From contig CAILVY010000022.1 of the NCBI GenBank assembly GCA_903837785.1, forward strand, positions 1-36,731: a DNA stretch of 36,731 nucleotides, given 5' to 3'. Below, piece by piece: positions 16,243-25,322 of the stretch. A program made the position numbers and the translations under genes. The notes under the pieces were generated by a model. The model saw only the letters and a program-made list of their open reading frames with translations. It had not been told where the DNA came from and made no database searches. Position 1 is the stretch's first letter; every line of letters begins with the position of its first letter. The DNA is from Candidatus Hydrogenedentota bacterium. GTDB lineage: Bacteria > Hydrogenedentota > Hydrogenedentia > Hydrogenedentales > CAILVY01.

Positions 16243-17468
16243 AGCTGTTTCTCCCATTCTTCGCTGCTGTCTTCCCGCGCGAGCAAGTGTCCCATTTTCC
16301 GCTGCTTGGTTTCCAGGTACTTCTGGTTGTGCTCGTTGTGCGGCGTCACGATGGGCACCCGTCCCGTCACTTTCAGTCCATAGCCTTCAATTCCCGCGCG
16401 CTTCACGGGGTTGTTCGTGATCAAGCGCATATCCGTAACACCCAGATCGTTGAGAATCTGCGCGCCGATGCCATATTCCCGGGGATCGGGGGCGAAACCG
16501 AGATGGACATTGGCTTCGACCGTGTCCATGCCGCGGTCCTGCAGGGCGTAGGCGCGGATTTTGTTCACGAGACCGATGCCGCGGCCTTCCTGGCGCATGT
16601 AGACGAGGACGCCGCACCCGGAGGCGTCAATCATTTCGAGGGCCTGATGGAGCTGATTGCCGCAATCACAGCGCAGCGAGCCGAGCACATCCCCGGTGAA
16701 GCACTCGGAGTGCACCCGCACGAGGACGCCGCTCTTCCCCGCCACGTCGCCCTTCACGAGGGCGAGGTGCTGATATTCGTCCACGTCCGTTTCGTAGACG
16801 ATGAGGCGGAAGTCGCCAAAGCGGCTGGGGAGCAGGGTTTCCGCCGCCCGGCGCACGAGTTTCTCCGTGCAGCGGCGGTAAATGATGAGGTCGGCAATCG
16901 AGCAGATCTTGATGCCGTGTTTTTTCGCGAAGACCTCCAATTCGGGCATGCGGGCCATAGTGCCGTCTTCGGCCATCACTTCGCAGATGACGGCGGCCGG
17001 GCGCAGGCTGGCCAGGCGCATGAGATCGATGGAGCCTTCCGTCTGGCCCGCGCGGACGAGAACGCCGCCCGGACGATAGCGCAGCGGGAAGACATGGCCG
17101 GGCCGGACAAAGTCGTCGCCTGTAGTCGAGGGGTCAGCCGCGGCCTGGATGGTTCGCGCGCGATCGTGCGCGCTGATGCCGGTGGTGACGCCGGTGGCGG
17201 CCTCGAAGGAGACGTGAAAAGCCGTGTTGAAGGGCGAGGTGTTCTCGCTCGTCATGGGTGGCAGATTCAGTTCCTTGAGGCGATCGGGCAGCATGGGCAT
17301 GCAAATCAGGCCGCGGCCATGGGTCGCCATGAAATTGACCGCTTCGGGCGTGACTTTTTCCGCCGCAACAACGAGATCGCCTTCGTTCTCGCGATCCTCG
17401 TCGTCCACGAGAATGATCATCTTCCCCTGACGGAGGTCTTCGATGACTTCTGGGATTGGACTTAACAC
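16239..17468 (-). CDS. ribBA: Bifunctional DHBP synthase / GTP cyclohydrolase II
   Basis: 409 residues. The N-terminal half makes 3,4-dihydroxy-2-butanone 4-phosphate from ribulose 5-phosphate: [17 protein letters not shown] (acidic metal-binding loop), [16 protein letters not shown] and [10 protein letters not shown]. The C-terminal half opens [23 protein letters not shown] holds the three zinc cysteines, and [10 protein letters not shown] and [10 protein letters not shown] are the catalytic and substrate motifs. I chose GTG 17468 because GAGGAG lies 6 nt upstream; a longer frame from 17531 overlaps ribE. It starts 10 bases after the ribE stop. Both halves look intact. Confidence 0.96.
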   Translation of the reverse strand: MLSPIPEVIEDLRQGKMIILVDDEDRENEGDLVVAAEKVTPEAVNFMATHGRGLICMPMLPDRLKELNLPPMTSENTSPFNTAFHVSFEAATGVTTGISAHDRARTIQAAADPSTTGDDFVRPGHVFPLRYRPGGVLVRAGQTEGSIDLMRLASLRPAAVICEVMAEDGTMARMPELEVFAKKHGIKICSIADLIIYRRCTEKLVRRAAETLLPSRFGDFRLIVYETDVDEYQHLALVKGDVAGKSGVLVRVHSECFTGDVLGSLRCDCGNQLHQALEMIDASGCGVLVYMRQEGRGIGLVNKIRAYALQDRGMDTVEANVHLGFAPDPREYGIGAQILNDLGVTDMRLITNNPVKRAGIEGYGLKVTGRVPIVTPHNEHNQKYLETKQRKMGHLLAREDSSEEWEKQL

Positions 17469-17478
17469 GTGGGACTCC

Positions 17479-18105
17479 TCACACAAATCCATGCCGGGCC
17501 AGGAAGTCCGGGGTAATCCCTTCCTTTCCATTGCCTTTCATGTAGTGGTAAATGTGCTTTCCAATGATGTCAGCTTCCATATTGACGGGATCGCCCGGGC
17601 CTTTATTCCCCAGGGTAGTCTTTTTCAGGGTGGTCGGGATAATGGCGACGCTGAAGGAATCGCGTTCGGGCTCGACGACTGTCAGGCTGATTCCGTTGAT
17701 CGTGACGGAGCCCTTGGGCACGAGGTAGCGGGCAACGTCCGCGGGGGCGCGGAACCGCCACAGGGTGAATTCGCCCTGATCCTTGACGTGTTCGACTTTG
17801 CCGACGCCATCGACATGCCCCAGGACGAAATGGCCGCCGAAGCGGGCATCTGCCTTCATGGCGCGCTCGAGGTTCACGGCATGGCCGGCCTTCAGGCTGC
17901 CGAGCGTGGTGCGTGAGTAGGTTTCGGGTGAAACCTGGACGACAAAGTTGTCGTGGTTCAGCGCGGCGACTGTCAGGCAGGCGCCGTCCACGGCCACGCT
18001 GTCGCCGAGCTGCAAATCGCCGAGGACTTCATGGGCCAGAATGGCCAGGTCCGCGCCGGAGCGCCGCATGACGACGCCGATTTCTTCTATGATTCCAGTG
18101 AACAT
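17479..18105 (-). CDS. ribE: Riboflavin synthase alpha chain
   Basis: 208 residues. The enzyme dismutates two 6,7-dimethyl-8-ribityllumazine molecules to riboflavin. It starts with the canonical MFTGIIEEIG and contains two lumazine-binding repeats. The first has LGDSVAVDGACLTV. The second starts near GGHFVLGHVDGVG and has GSVTINGISLTVVE. ATG 18105 overlaps the end of ribD by 19 bases. Length fits the family (about 200-215). Named ribE here; some nomenclatures use ribC or ribB. Confidence 0.96.
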   Translation of the reverse strand: MFTGIIEEIGVVMRRSGADLAILAHEVLGDLQLGDSVAVDGACLTVAALNHDNFVVQVSPETYSRTTLGSLKAGHAVNLERAMKADARFGGHFVLGHVDGVGKVEHVKDQGEFTLWRFRAPADVARYLVPKGSVTINGISLTVVEPERDSFSVAIIPTTLKKTTLGNKGPGDPVNMEADIIGKHIYHYMKGNGKEGITPDFLARHGFV

Positions 18106-19187
18106 GGGGGATTCTTTACGTAGGCTTCGATGAGCAGATCCGGTCCCACCTGGGACACGTTCATTTCGGAGAGTTGAATCGCCTCCTCCATCGTGGGGAA
18201 TCCGTCGCCCTCCACGGGGGTGATGGCGTCACGGCCCCCGACGATCTTCGGGGCGATGAAAATCCAGACTTTGTCGACGATGCCGGCCTCGAAGGCCGAG
18301 GCGTGGGTTGTGCCGCCGCCTTCGATGAGCAGGTGCGTGATGCCGCGCCGGCCAAGTTCTTCCACCAGCGCCGCCATATCCACGCCGCCCTTGCCGCGCG
18401 GGACGCGGATAACCTGGCCCGCGAAGGGGTAATCCCGGTCTTCCGTGACGGCCACCCAAGTGGGCGCGGCGCTCTCGACGTGAAAGACCCGGCGCCCGGA
18501 GTCGAGGTAATCGCCCGCGTCGAGAATGATGCGGACCGGGTCGCGGGTTCCGATGCGCTCCAGGCGGGTGGTCAGGCTCGGGTCGTCCAGCATCACGGTT
18601 CGGCTGCCCACAAGCACGCCGTCCACCTGATTGCGCAGTTCATGCACGAGCTGGCGGGATTCCTCACCGGTCACCCATCGGGAATGTCCGGTGCGCGTGG
18701 CAATCTTGCCGTCAAGGGTCATGGCGCACTTGGCAATGACGAAGGGGCGGCCCGTCGTAATGTACTTGACGAAGACTTCGTTGAGCCGCCGGGCTTCGGC
18801 CTGCAACAGGCCGGCTTCGACGGAGATGCCCTCGGCCCGGAGCCGCGCGATGCCCTTCCCCGACACGAGGGGGTTAGGGTCTTCCATCGCCACAACCACC
18901 CGCGCGGGGCGGTGCTTGATGAGCAGGTCCGTGCAGGGGGGCGTCTTGCCGGTGTGATTGCAGGGTTCGAGCGAGACATAGACGGTTGCCCCCGCGATAT
19001 CCCCCCCCGCGGCCGCGATTGCGTTCACTTCGGCGTGCGGCTGGCCCGCTTGGAGATGCCACCCCTCGCCGAGGACGCGGCCGTCCCGGACGATGACGCA
19101 ACCAACCATCGGGTTGGGGCTCGTGCGCCCTCTCCCCCGCGCCGCCAGCGCCAACGCCTGCCGCATATATTCCATGTCCAACAACAT
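18087..19187 (-). CDS. ribD: Bifunctional pyrimidine deaminase/reductase RibD
   Basis: 366 residues from ATG 19187. The N-terminal deaminase has the zinc site HAEVNAI and EPCNHTGKTPPC. The C-terminal reductase has AMTLDGKIATRTGHSRWVTG, GSRTVMLDDPSLTTR and LLIEGGGTTHASAFEAG. Together they carry out two successive riboflavin steps after GTP ring opening. Start choice: ATG 19187 abuts the terminator T tract, and AGGG in the terminator's right arm is 8 nt upstream. ATG 19175 (MEYMRQAL, which resembles the E. coli RibD start) is an alternative. A longer TTG frame from 19214 lies inside the terminator hairpin and is unlikely. First gene of the operon. Confidence 0.95.
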   Translation of the reverse strand: MLLDMEYMRQALALAARGRGRTSPNPMVGCVIVRDGRVLGEGWHLQAGQPHAEVNAIAAAGGDIAGATVYVSLEPCNHTGKTPPCTDLLIKHRPARVVVAMEDPNPLVSGKGIARLRAEGISVEAGLLQAEARRLNEVFVKYITTGRPFVIAKCAMTLDGKIATRTGHSRWVTGEESRQLVHELRNQVDGVLVGSRTVMLDDPSLTTRLERIGTRDPVRIILDAGDYLDSGRRVFHVESAAPTWVAVTEDRDYPFAGQVIRVPRGKGGVDMAALVEELGRRGITHLLIEGGGTTHASAFEAGIVDKVWIFIAPKIVGGRDAITPVEGDGFPTMEEAIQLSEMNVSQVGPDLLIEAYVKNPPCSLES

Positions 19188-19225
19188 AAGAAACGCCCTG
19201 AAGGTTGTCTCCAACCCTCAGGGCG
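19188..19225 (-). terminator. Riboswitch expression-platform terminator before ribD
   Basis: On the minus strand the arms 19212-19225 and 19194-19207 pair over 14 bp with one mismatch, closed by the GNRA-type loop GAGA and followed by TTTCTT (19193-19188). It lies about 60 nt after the FMN aptamer and directly before the ribD ATG. Ligand-dependent termination is the expected mode. The second arm repeats 11 nt of the aptamer's 5' end. Confidence 0.85.
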
Positions 19226-19285
19226 CGTATGTGGCGTTTCCGCGCACGCAGCCCTCCATGGCGAAACCGCGCGCGTCATCACCCA

Positions 19286-19395
19286 CCTTCTTTCATCCGG
19301 ACTGTACCGTCGGCCCCGGAATCGCACCGGAGTCTGCGCTTGCGCGCTCGCGGGCTGTCACCGCCGGTCGGGAGTTTCACCCTGCCCTGAAGGTC
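19286..19395 (-). ncRNA. FMN riboswitch (RFN element)
   Basis: The minus strand carries the conserved RFN core in order: CCTTCAGGGCAGGGTG, AACTCCCGACCGGCGGTGA, CAGCCCGCGAGC, GACTCCGGTGCGATTCCGG, GGCCGACGGTACAGTCCGG and finally ATGAAAGAAGG, whose GAAGG pairs with the starting CCTTC. This aptamer binds flavin mononucleotide and shuts off riboflavin genes. It stands between a consensus promoter and ribD, followed by an intrinsic terminator. Identification is by direct motif match. Confidence 0.97.
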
Positions 19396-19412
19396 GGTTC
19401 TTCTTGTGATAA

Positions 19413-19441
19413 TTCTACGCCGCCAAGGCGGCGGTGTCAAC
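19413..19441 (-). promoter_or_regulatory. Promoter of the rib operon
   Basis: On the minus strand a perfect TTGACA (19436-19441) and TAGAAT (19413-19418) are spaced exactly 17 nt. Transcription would begin near 19406, about 10 nt before the FMN aptamer. The spacer is almost entirely a 16-bp palindrome, CGCCGCCTTGGCGGCG (19419-19434). Confidence 0.85.
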
Positions 19442-19584
19442 TGTGCGTGCACGAATACGCGCAACTTGCCAGGCCCCCCCCTGCTTTCCTGGGGTTTCCG
19501 GAAGGGACTTGCGAATATACTAACGTTTTACAGTACGAACGCGTCGCATTGCTATGCCTTATGGCGATACTGATGGAGAACATC

Positions 19585-19902
19585 ATGCGTAAAGCACCCT
19601 ACCCGCATCCAGGGGAAATTCTGTTGGAGGAGTTTCTGAAGCCCATGGGCATTTCACAGTACCGGCTGGCCAAGGAGGTCAATGTGCCGCAGCGGCGCAT
19701 TGGGGCGATTGTGGCCGGGAAACGCGCGGTCACAACCGACCCAGGGCTGCGGTTGTCGCGTTTCTTCGGAATGTCGGAGGGTTTCTGGACTGGTTTGCAG
19801 ATGGACTATGACGCAGCCACAGCGAAGGTATCGCTTGCGGAGACGTTGGCGAAGATAAAGCCGTGGCGCCGGAACGCGTTCCGTCCCGGCACCCCGGCCT
19901 AG
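19585..19902 (+). CDS. higA: HigA-family antitoxin / XRE regulator, no toxin partner seen
   Basis: 105 residues from ATG 19585, with GGAG 6 nt upstream; in-frame ATGs at 19561 and 19573 are less well placed. The opening YPHPGEILLEEFLKPMGISQYRLAKEVNVPQRRIGAIVAGKRAVTTDPGLRLSRFFG is the HigA/VapI helix-turn-helix core. It is followed by SEGFWTGLQMDYDAATA, also typical. HigA normally neutralises HigB, an mRNA-cleaving toxin encoded directly upstream, and represses their promoter. Here the 140 bases upstream cannot encode HigB and belong to the rib promoter region, and the downstream neighbour is convergent. It is thus an orphan antitoxin or a stand-alone repressor. Confidence 0.85.
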   Translation: MRKAPYPHPGEILLEEFLKPMGISQYRLAKEVNVPQRRIGAIVAGKRAVTTDPGLRLSRFFGMSEGFWTGLQMDYDAATAKVSLAETLAKIKPWRRNAFRPGTPA

Positions 19903-19923
19903 TATCCGTGGTTTTCCGCGAAG

Positions 19924-21621
19924 TTACTTTCCGCCCATGGCTTGGGCGTTGCGGACGAGGTTGATGAACTCGGTGCGGTAGCCGTATTCGTCGCCGCCTT
20001 TGCCGGCCTGGGCCCACTCGATAACCTTGTCGAAGTCTGCCTTGCCTTTGTAGGGGGAGTCGCTGAGGAGCATGCCAAAGGCGGCGACGGCGGAAGCGAA
20101 CTTGAAGTCGCCGGATTTCTTTTCTATGCAGGATTCGTCGTCGCGCACGGCGCAGGTGATGAGCTTGCTGTCGTCGCCGTCGGGCTCTTTGTAGCGGAGC
20201 TTGACGGTGCACAGTTCGCCGTTGCGGGCGGCGTCGGAGAGCTTGGGCTGGGGCGGGTTCTGTTGATACTTCAGGGGGTCCACAGTGGGGGCGCCGGCAC
20301 TGACGCCGGGCGGCACGACTTCGTAGAGTGCGGTGACGGTGTGTCCGGCGCCGATTTCGCCCGCGTCCTTCGTGTCGTCGTTGAATTCTTCCTTGGCGAG
20401 AAGGCGGTTTTCATAGCCGACGAGGCGGTAGGCGGCGACTTCGGCCGGATTGAACTCGACCTGAATCTTGACGTCCTTGGCGATCGTGATGAGGGTGGCG
20501 CCGATGCCGTCTACGAGGATCTTTCGGGCTTCATTGATATTGTCGATGTAGCCGTAATTGCCGTTGCCTTTGTCGGCCAGGGTTTCGAGGGTGGTGTCCT
20601 TGAGGTTGCCGGCGCCGAAACCCAGCACGGTCAGGAAGACGCCGCCCTGGGCCTTATCGATGATGAGCTTCTCGAGATCGTCGCGGCTGGTGGTTCCGAC
20701 GTTGAAATCGCCGTCCGTGCAGAGGATGACACGGTTAATGGCTTCCTTGTCGAAATGCCTGCCGGCGACCTCGTAGGCGGTCATGAGTCCGGCACTGCCG
20801 TACGTGGACCCGCCGGCGTGGAGTCTGTCGATGGCGTCGCTTGCCGTGTGGAGGCCGTCCTCGGAGCAGGCGGTCGATTCGAGCGCCACGCCGGAGGAAC
20901 CGGCATACGTGACGATGGCGACGCGGTCGGACGTGTTGAGTTTGCCGAGCAGCATCTGCATGGCGCGCTTCACGAGCGGGAGCTTGTTCGGCTCGTCCAT
21001 TGAGCCCGAGACATCGAGCAGGAAGACGAGATTGCAGGGCGGCCGGGTGTCCCGTTTGAACTCCTTGCCTTTCAGCCCGACGCGCAGGAGGCGCAGTTCC
21101 GGTTTCCACGGGCACGACCCCACTTCCGTGTTCACGGAGAAGGGGTGTTCTCCTTCGGGGGCGGGATAGGCATAGTCGAAGTAATTGACCATCTCCTCGA
21201 TGCGGATGGAGTCCTTGGGCGGCCGCGTGCCCTGGTTCAGGAAGCGCCGGAGATTGCTGTACGAGGCGGTGTCCACATCGGTCGAGAAGGTCGAAAGCGG
21301 CTCGACGGCGACGGGGTGATACTGGTTTTCGGGCCCCTTCTGATACGACTCGGCGGCCACGTTCGGCCGAAAGGACGCCTGAGAGTAGACGGCCGGCTGC
21401 GATACGGGGGGAGCCATTTCTGCTTTCGGGGCTGAGGAATACATGACGGCCGGCGCGGGTGGGCTCGCGCATGCGGCAGTCTGTCCTGCCGATACCGTGC
21501 AAGCGATGACTGAATCCGCCTTTGGGGCGCGGTCAGACTCCCGTTTCATGGCATGTTTGCAGCCGCAGAAACCCGCCAGGAGCACTCCTGAAATTGCGAT
21601 GAGACACACCGCCCTGCGCAT
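19924..21621 (-). CDS. VWA-domain lipoprotein with DUF3520-type C-terminus
   Basis: 565 residues from ATG 21621 (GGAGG 9 nt upstream). The N-terminus CLIAISGVLLAGFCGC is a hydrophobic signal ending in a lipobox-like FCGC, so it is probably a lipoprotein, followed by a Pro/Ala-rich linker. PLSTFSTDVDTASYSNLRRFL and IRIEEMVNYFDYAYPAP form the domain that precedes the VWA domain in this family. The VWA domain (about 195-375) has an intact MIDAS: DVSGSMD near residue 203 and later TDGDFNVG. The C-terminal DUF3520 region includes VKIQVEFNPAEVAAYRLVGYENR and ends FINLVRNAQAM. The role is unproven; metal-dependent protein binding at the envelope is likely. Confidence 0.9.
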   Translation of the reverse strand: MRRAVCLIAISGVLLAGFCGCKHAMKRESDRAPKADSVIACTVSAGQTAACASPPAPAVMYSSAPKAEMAPPVSQPAVYSQASFRPNVAAESYQKGPENQYHPVAVEPLSTFSTDVDTASYSNLRRFLNQGTRPPKDSIRIEEMVNYFDYAYPAPEGEHPFSVNTEVGSCPWKPELRLLRVGLKGKEFKRDTRPPCNLVFLLDVSGSMDEPNKLPLVKRAMQMLLGKLNTSDRVAIVTYAGSSGVALESTACSEDGLHTASDAIDRLHAGGSTYGSAGLMTAYEVAGRHFDKEAINRVILCTDGDFNVGTTSRDDLEKLIIDKAQGGVFLTVLGFGAGNLKDTTLETLADKGNGNYGYIDNINEARKILVDGIGATLITIAKDVKIQVEFNPAEVAAYRLVGYENRLLAKEEFNDDTKDAGEIGAGHTVTALYEVVPPGVSAGAPTVDPLKYQQNPPQPKLSDAARNGELCTVKLRYKEPDGDDSKLITCAVRDDESCIEKKSGDFKFASAVAAFGMLLSDSPYKGKADFDKVIEWAQAGKGGDEYGYRTEFINLVRNAQAMGGK

Positions 21622-21825
21622 GGCCTGATTCCTCCCTCTGGTTGTTGCTGCCCGTCCCCTTTTCCGGTGGAACCGGGCTGTACTACCCTCTGTGTTGCAT
21701 ACAATACCCGGACTGCCTTGCGGGTTGCATAGTTGATTTTGAAGGGGTGATGAAACCAAAATGCGACAGGGTTGGGTCTGTTATCCTGATATGCGCGGCA
21801 ACAAATTCGGCGATAGGGTGTCTCT

Positions 21826-23079
21826 ATGAATCCAATGACGCGGCGGACGTTCATGCTGAGCACGGCGGCGATGGCCATGGCGGCGCAGGCGGCCCCGAAC
21901 GACAAGGTCGGGGTGGGGATCATCGGCTGCCGGAACCGGGGTCCTCAGGTGGCCGAGGCGATGTTGAAGAGCGGCCAGTTTGAGGTGCGCGCGGTCTGCG
22001 ATTGTGACGACGCCATGTCCGAGAAGGCGCTCAAAGGCGTGGACGGCCTTGCCCGGGTGAAGGATTTCCGGCGTGTGCTGGAGATGAAGGAGGTGGACGC
22101 GGTGGTGGTGGCGACGCCGGACCACTGGCATGCACTGATGACGGCGATGGCGCTTTCTGCGGGGAAACACGTGTATTGCGAGAAGCCCGCCTCGTACAAC
22201 ATCAACGACGGCAAAGCGATGGTTGCGGCCCAGGAGAAGCATGCTGATCTCACGGTTCAGGTGGGAACACAGCAGCGGAGCGGACCGCATTTCAAGGAGG
22301 CCAAGGCCTTCCTGGAATCCGGCGGTTTGGGCAAAGTGGCCTTCTGTCGGGCGTGCATCGTCCATGAGCGGGAAGCACTCCCGATCGTCCCGGATACGGA
22401 GCCGCCGAAAACGATGGATTACGATCTCTGGCTGGGCCCCGCGCCGTATCGGCCCTACAACCCGTCCCGGGTGCATTACAACTGGCATTTCATGCGATCG
22501 ACCGGCACCGGCGAGGTGGGCAACTGGGCGGCGCACTGGATCGACATCGTTTTGTGGTCTTTGAACCTGGGCTACCCGACATCGGCGATGGGCCTGGGCG
22601 GAAGTTACGTGGTGAAGGACGCCAAGGAATGGCCGGACACGCAGACAGTCCTGTTCGAGTATCCGGAAATGACGCTGCTCTGGGAACAGCGGTTGTGGTC
22701 TACGTTCGGCGTCAATGGCAACGGCGGCTGCCACGCGGAGTTCTCCGGGGAGAAAGGATCGCTTGTGATCACCCGGAAAGGCTGGACGTTCTTTCCTCGA
22801 GGCGAGAAATCGAAGGGCGAGCCGCATCCCGGCAGCGAACTTGAAATCGAGCATGTCAAGAATTTCGCCGAGGCGATCCGCGGCCAGGCAAGACCGATCG
22901 CGCCCATCCAGGAAGGCCACAAGACGGCCACGTTGTGCCATCTCGCGAATATTTCATCGACGCTGGGCCGCCGGATTGCCTTTGACGGGGAGAAGCAGAT
23001 GATCACCAGTGATGCCGAGGCGGCGGCCATGATGGGCCGGCCCTATCGCGCCCCGTGGAAGATTGAGGACTATCTCTAG
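21826..23079 (+). CDS. Gfo/Idh/MocA-family oxidoreductase, Tat-type signal
   Basis: 417 residues. The N-terminus MTRRTFMLSTAAMAMAAQAA resembles a twin-arginine (RRTF) signal, so the enzyme is probably exported folded. The Rossmann motif KVGVGIIGCRNRG (about 27-39) binds NAD(P). DAVVVATPDHWHALMTAMALSAGKHVYCEKPASYN carries the EKP motif, whose lysine is catalytic in the family. The C-terminal half has the usual beta-sheet domain (GEVGNWAAHWIDIVLW, GEKGSLVITRKGWTFFP). The substrate is probably a sugar or inositol-like polyol; secreted members are common in Planctomycetes-like bacteria. AGGG 8-10 nt upstream is a weak ribosome binding site. The DUF1080 gene follows after 74 bases. Confidence 0.93.
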   Translation: MNPMTRRTFMLSTAAMAMAAQAAPNDKVGVGIIGCRNRGPQVAEAMLKSGQFEVRAVCDCDDAMSEKALKGVDGLARVKDFRRVLEMKEVDAVVVATPDHWHALMTAMALSAGKHVYCEKPASYNINDGKAMVAAQEKHADLTVQVGTQQRSGPHFKEAKAFLESGGLGKVAFCRACIVHEREALPIVPDTEPPKTMDYDLWLGPAPYRPYNPSRVHYNWHFMRSTGTGEVGNWAAHWIDIVLWSLNLGYPTSAMGLGGSYVVKDAKEWPDTQTVLFEYPEMTLLWEQRLWSTFGVNGNGGCHAEFSGEKGSLVITRKGWTFFPRGEKSKGEPHPGSELEIEHVKNFAEAIRGQARPIAPIQEGHKTATLCHLANISSTLGRRIAFDGEKQMITSDAEAAAMMGRPYRAPWKIEDYL

Positions 23080-23153
23080 CCACTGCCTGGCCGTCGCGGC
23101 CAGAATGAGAATCACATCCGATTACATCACCCAATGAAAGAGGAGAGACCCCG

Positions 23154-24023
23154 ATGAGACGCAACGTGTTTATTCTGATGCTCGGCATGGCCATCTTCGC
23201 GGCGTTCGCCGTCACGGCCTTCGCCGATTTCGACAAGCCGGTCATCAAGGAGTGGACCGTCCGGGAGAAGAACGACAAAGGCGTCATGGACGACGTGCCG
23301 TACATGTCCATCGACGGCATCCTGGTTCACGAGGAAGACCCGGCGAAACAGCCGCAGCCCACCGTGATCACGCCCGGCACGGAGAGCACGCCGAAGAAGG
23401 CCGGCACGGCTCCCTCGGACGCGATTGTCCTCTTTGACGGCACGGACCTGTCGAATTGGACCTCGACGAAAGAGGGCGAGGCCACGAAATGGGTGGTGGA
23501 AAAGGGTGCCATGATGCCCACGAAGGGTTCGGGCATGATCCGCTCGAAGCAGGAGTTCGGTTCGTGCCAACTGCATGTGGAATGGGCGACGCCGAAGAAA
23601 GTAGTCGGATCAAGCCAGGGCCGTGGAAACAGCGGCGTCTTCCTCATGGGTGAGTATGAGGTGCAGGTCCTGGATTCGTATGAGAACCAGACGTATCCCG
23701 ACGGCCAGGCCGGCGCGCTCTACGGCCGCAAGCCGCCGCTCGTGAATGCCTGCCGCCAGCCGGGCGAATGGCAGAGCTACGACATCATCTTCCATCGTCC
23801 GGTCTTCGAGGGCGACAAAGTCGTGAAGCGCGCGACGTTCACCGTGATTCACAACGGCGTCGTGGTCCAGGACCACACGGAACTCAGCGGCGGCACGGGC
23901 TGGCGCGGGCACCACTCGATTACGGACTACAAACCGCACGGCGACAAGGGCCCGATTGAGCTTCAGGATCACGGTAATCCGGTGATCTTCCGGAACGTCT
24001 GGGTGCGCGAGTTGAAAGACTAA
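23154..24023 (+). CDS. Secreted DUF1080 (3-keto-disaccharide hydrolase-like) protein
   Basis: 289 residues. A signal peptide (1-24, [19 protein letters not shown]) is followed by a linker region of about 65 residues. The DUF1080 jelly-roll domain then runs from about residue 85 to the end. Visible motifs are [68 protein letters not shown], and the final [16 protein letters not shown]. The domain resembles laminarinase-type lectin folds, and some members hydrolyse 3-keto-glycosides. It pairs logically with the upstream Gfo/Idh/MocA enzyme, which could make the keto sugar (inference). AGGAG precedes the ATG. Its stop overlaps the convergent BNR gene by 4 bases. Confidence 0.92.
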   Translation: MRRNVFILMLGMAIFAAFAVTAFADFDKPVIKEWTVREKNDKGVMDDVPYMSIDGILVHEEDPAKQPQPTVITPGTESTPKKAGTAPSDAIVLFDGTDLSNWTSTKEGEATKWVVEKGAMMPTKGSGMIRSKQEFGSCQLHVEWATPKKVVGSSQGRGNSGVFLMGEYEVQVLDSYENQTYPDGQAGALYGRKPPLVNACRQPGEWQSYDIIFHRPVFEGDKVVKRATFTVIHNGVVVQDHTELSGGTGWRGHHSITDYKPHGDKGPIELQDHGNPVIFRNVWVRELKD

Positions 24024-25303
24024 CGCCCCAGCTCGACTACGCGCAGCATGGACGGCTCGGGAATGGGTCCTGGCCGGGGCTTGTCGCGATTATAGCCGAG
24101 CGTCTCCCAACGCAGTTCGTAACGCACGTCCGGGGACGGGCTCTTGCCCAGGTCCCCGGCGTGTTGTTCTTCCATCCCGGTCTTGCCCGCCTCCACGGCC
24201 GGGGATTGCGGCGGGGTCTGGGCAGTGTCCAGCACTTGCATCGTGGCTTCGTCCAGGACAAACGCGCCGGCGCCGTACTTGATGTGGCGGAAGGCCTGCT
24301 TCAATTTGCCCGGGCCGTCGGGCCGAATGGCGGAGACGGAAATCTCCCACGGGATCGCGCCGCCGCCGCTGAAGCCCCAGCGATAGTCCCAGTGGCTGAT
24401 CTGATGCTTCTGCCACGCGCCATTCTCGAGGCGGACCGCCCAGAGCTGCGTGTTGCCGGCTTCGTCATACTTGTGATAACTGACGAGCACCCGGTGCTGT
24501 GAATCGAAACCGAGCTTCACATTTCCGTTGATCACGCCGCCGCCCGGCGGAATCGGGTCAACCGTCTCGGCGCTTTCGAAAGTGATGGGCAGCGTGAGCG
24601 GATTTCCGGAAGCGCTTTCCCAGTGGACGAAGTCCGCGCTTCGGGCATAGGAGACATCGTGGTTCGTGGCACAGTCCCCCGTGTCGCGCCAGACCCACGC
24701 GAGGTGGAAGCGCCCGTCGGGTCCCTTGAGCGGCCCTTCGAGATAGGCGTTTCTCTCGTTCTCGCCGGAGAGCAGCGGCGTGTCGAGCAAGCGCCGCCAC
24801 GTCTTGGCGGTGGGGTCATACACGTTGAAGATCTGGTCGCCCTTGCCGCTGCTTCCATCGCGGTAAGTGAAGATGAGCTCATTCTTCGGGCCACGCAGGA
24901 ACTTGGGGTAAGTACAGCGGTCTTCCCGTTCGCCCGTCATCTTGACGCGCTCGAACGTGTCGATGTCCAGCGGCTTTGCGGTCCGGAAGTAGATGAGCGG
25001 GACGACGTGCATGTTCCCGCTCAGATGCAGATAACCCTCGTCGTCAATGGCCAGGGTGATGTAATTGTGACTGTCCCAAACCACGTGTTCGGACAGCTTG
25101 GCCGTGTGCCAGGCGGTCTCCCCGAGTTTCCGCACGGCCACTGTCAGGCAGCGTTCCGCATCGTAGTACGCGACGAACTGCTGGTTGCCATGAGTATACA
25201 GACAGAAGCCGACCGGATGCCCCGCCCATACTGGCGCGACGTCGACAGCGCCGGCCGCCGGAGCGGCAAAAAGCACCAGGGCGTTCAGCAGCACTGCAAT
25301 CAT
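24020..25303 (-). CDS. BNR_4-type secreted protein (possible polysaccharide lyase)
   Basis: 427 residues from ATG 25303 (GGAGG just upstream). The signal peptide is [19 protein letters not shown]. The rest matches the BNR-4 beta-propeller family: [78 protein letters not shown] and later [13 protein letters not shown]. Some members are ulvan or related polysaccharide lyases; whether this one has lyase activity cannot be read from the sequence. The histidines in HNY and GNMH are candidate active-site residues (inference). It starts 19 bases after the beta-helix gene stop and is probably co-transcribed with it. Confidence 0.85.
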   Translation of the reverse strand: MIAVLLNALVLFAAPAAGAVDVAPVWAGHPVGFCLYTHGNQQFVAYYDAERCLTVAVRKLGETAWHTAKLSEHVVWDSHNYITLAIDDEGYLHLSGNMHVVPLIYFRTAKPLDIDTFERVKMTGEREDRCTYPKFLRGPKNELIFTYRDGSSGKGDQIFNVYDPTAKTWRRLLDTPLLSGENERNAYLEGPLKGPDGRFHLAWVWRDTGDCATNHDVSYARSADFVHWESASGNPLTLPITFESAETVDPIPPGGGVINGNVKLGFDSQHRVLVSYHKYDEAGNTQLWAVRLENGAWQKHQISHWDYRWGFSGGGAIPWEISVSAIRPDGPGKLKQAFRHIKYGAGAFVLDEATMQVLDTAQTPPQSPAVEAGKTGMEEQHAGDLGKSPSPDVRYELRWETLGYNRDKPRPGPIPEPSMLRVVELGR

Positions 25304-25322
25304 GAAATCCTCCTCCGTCCCT

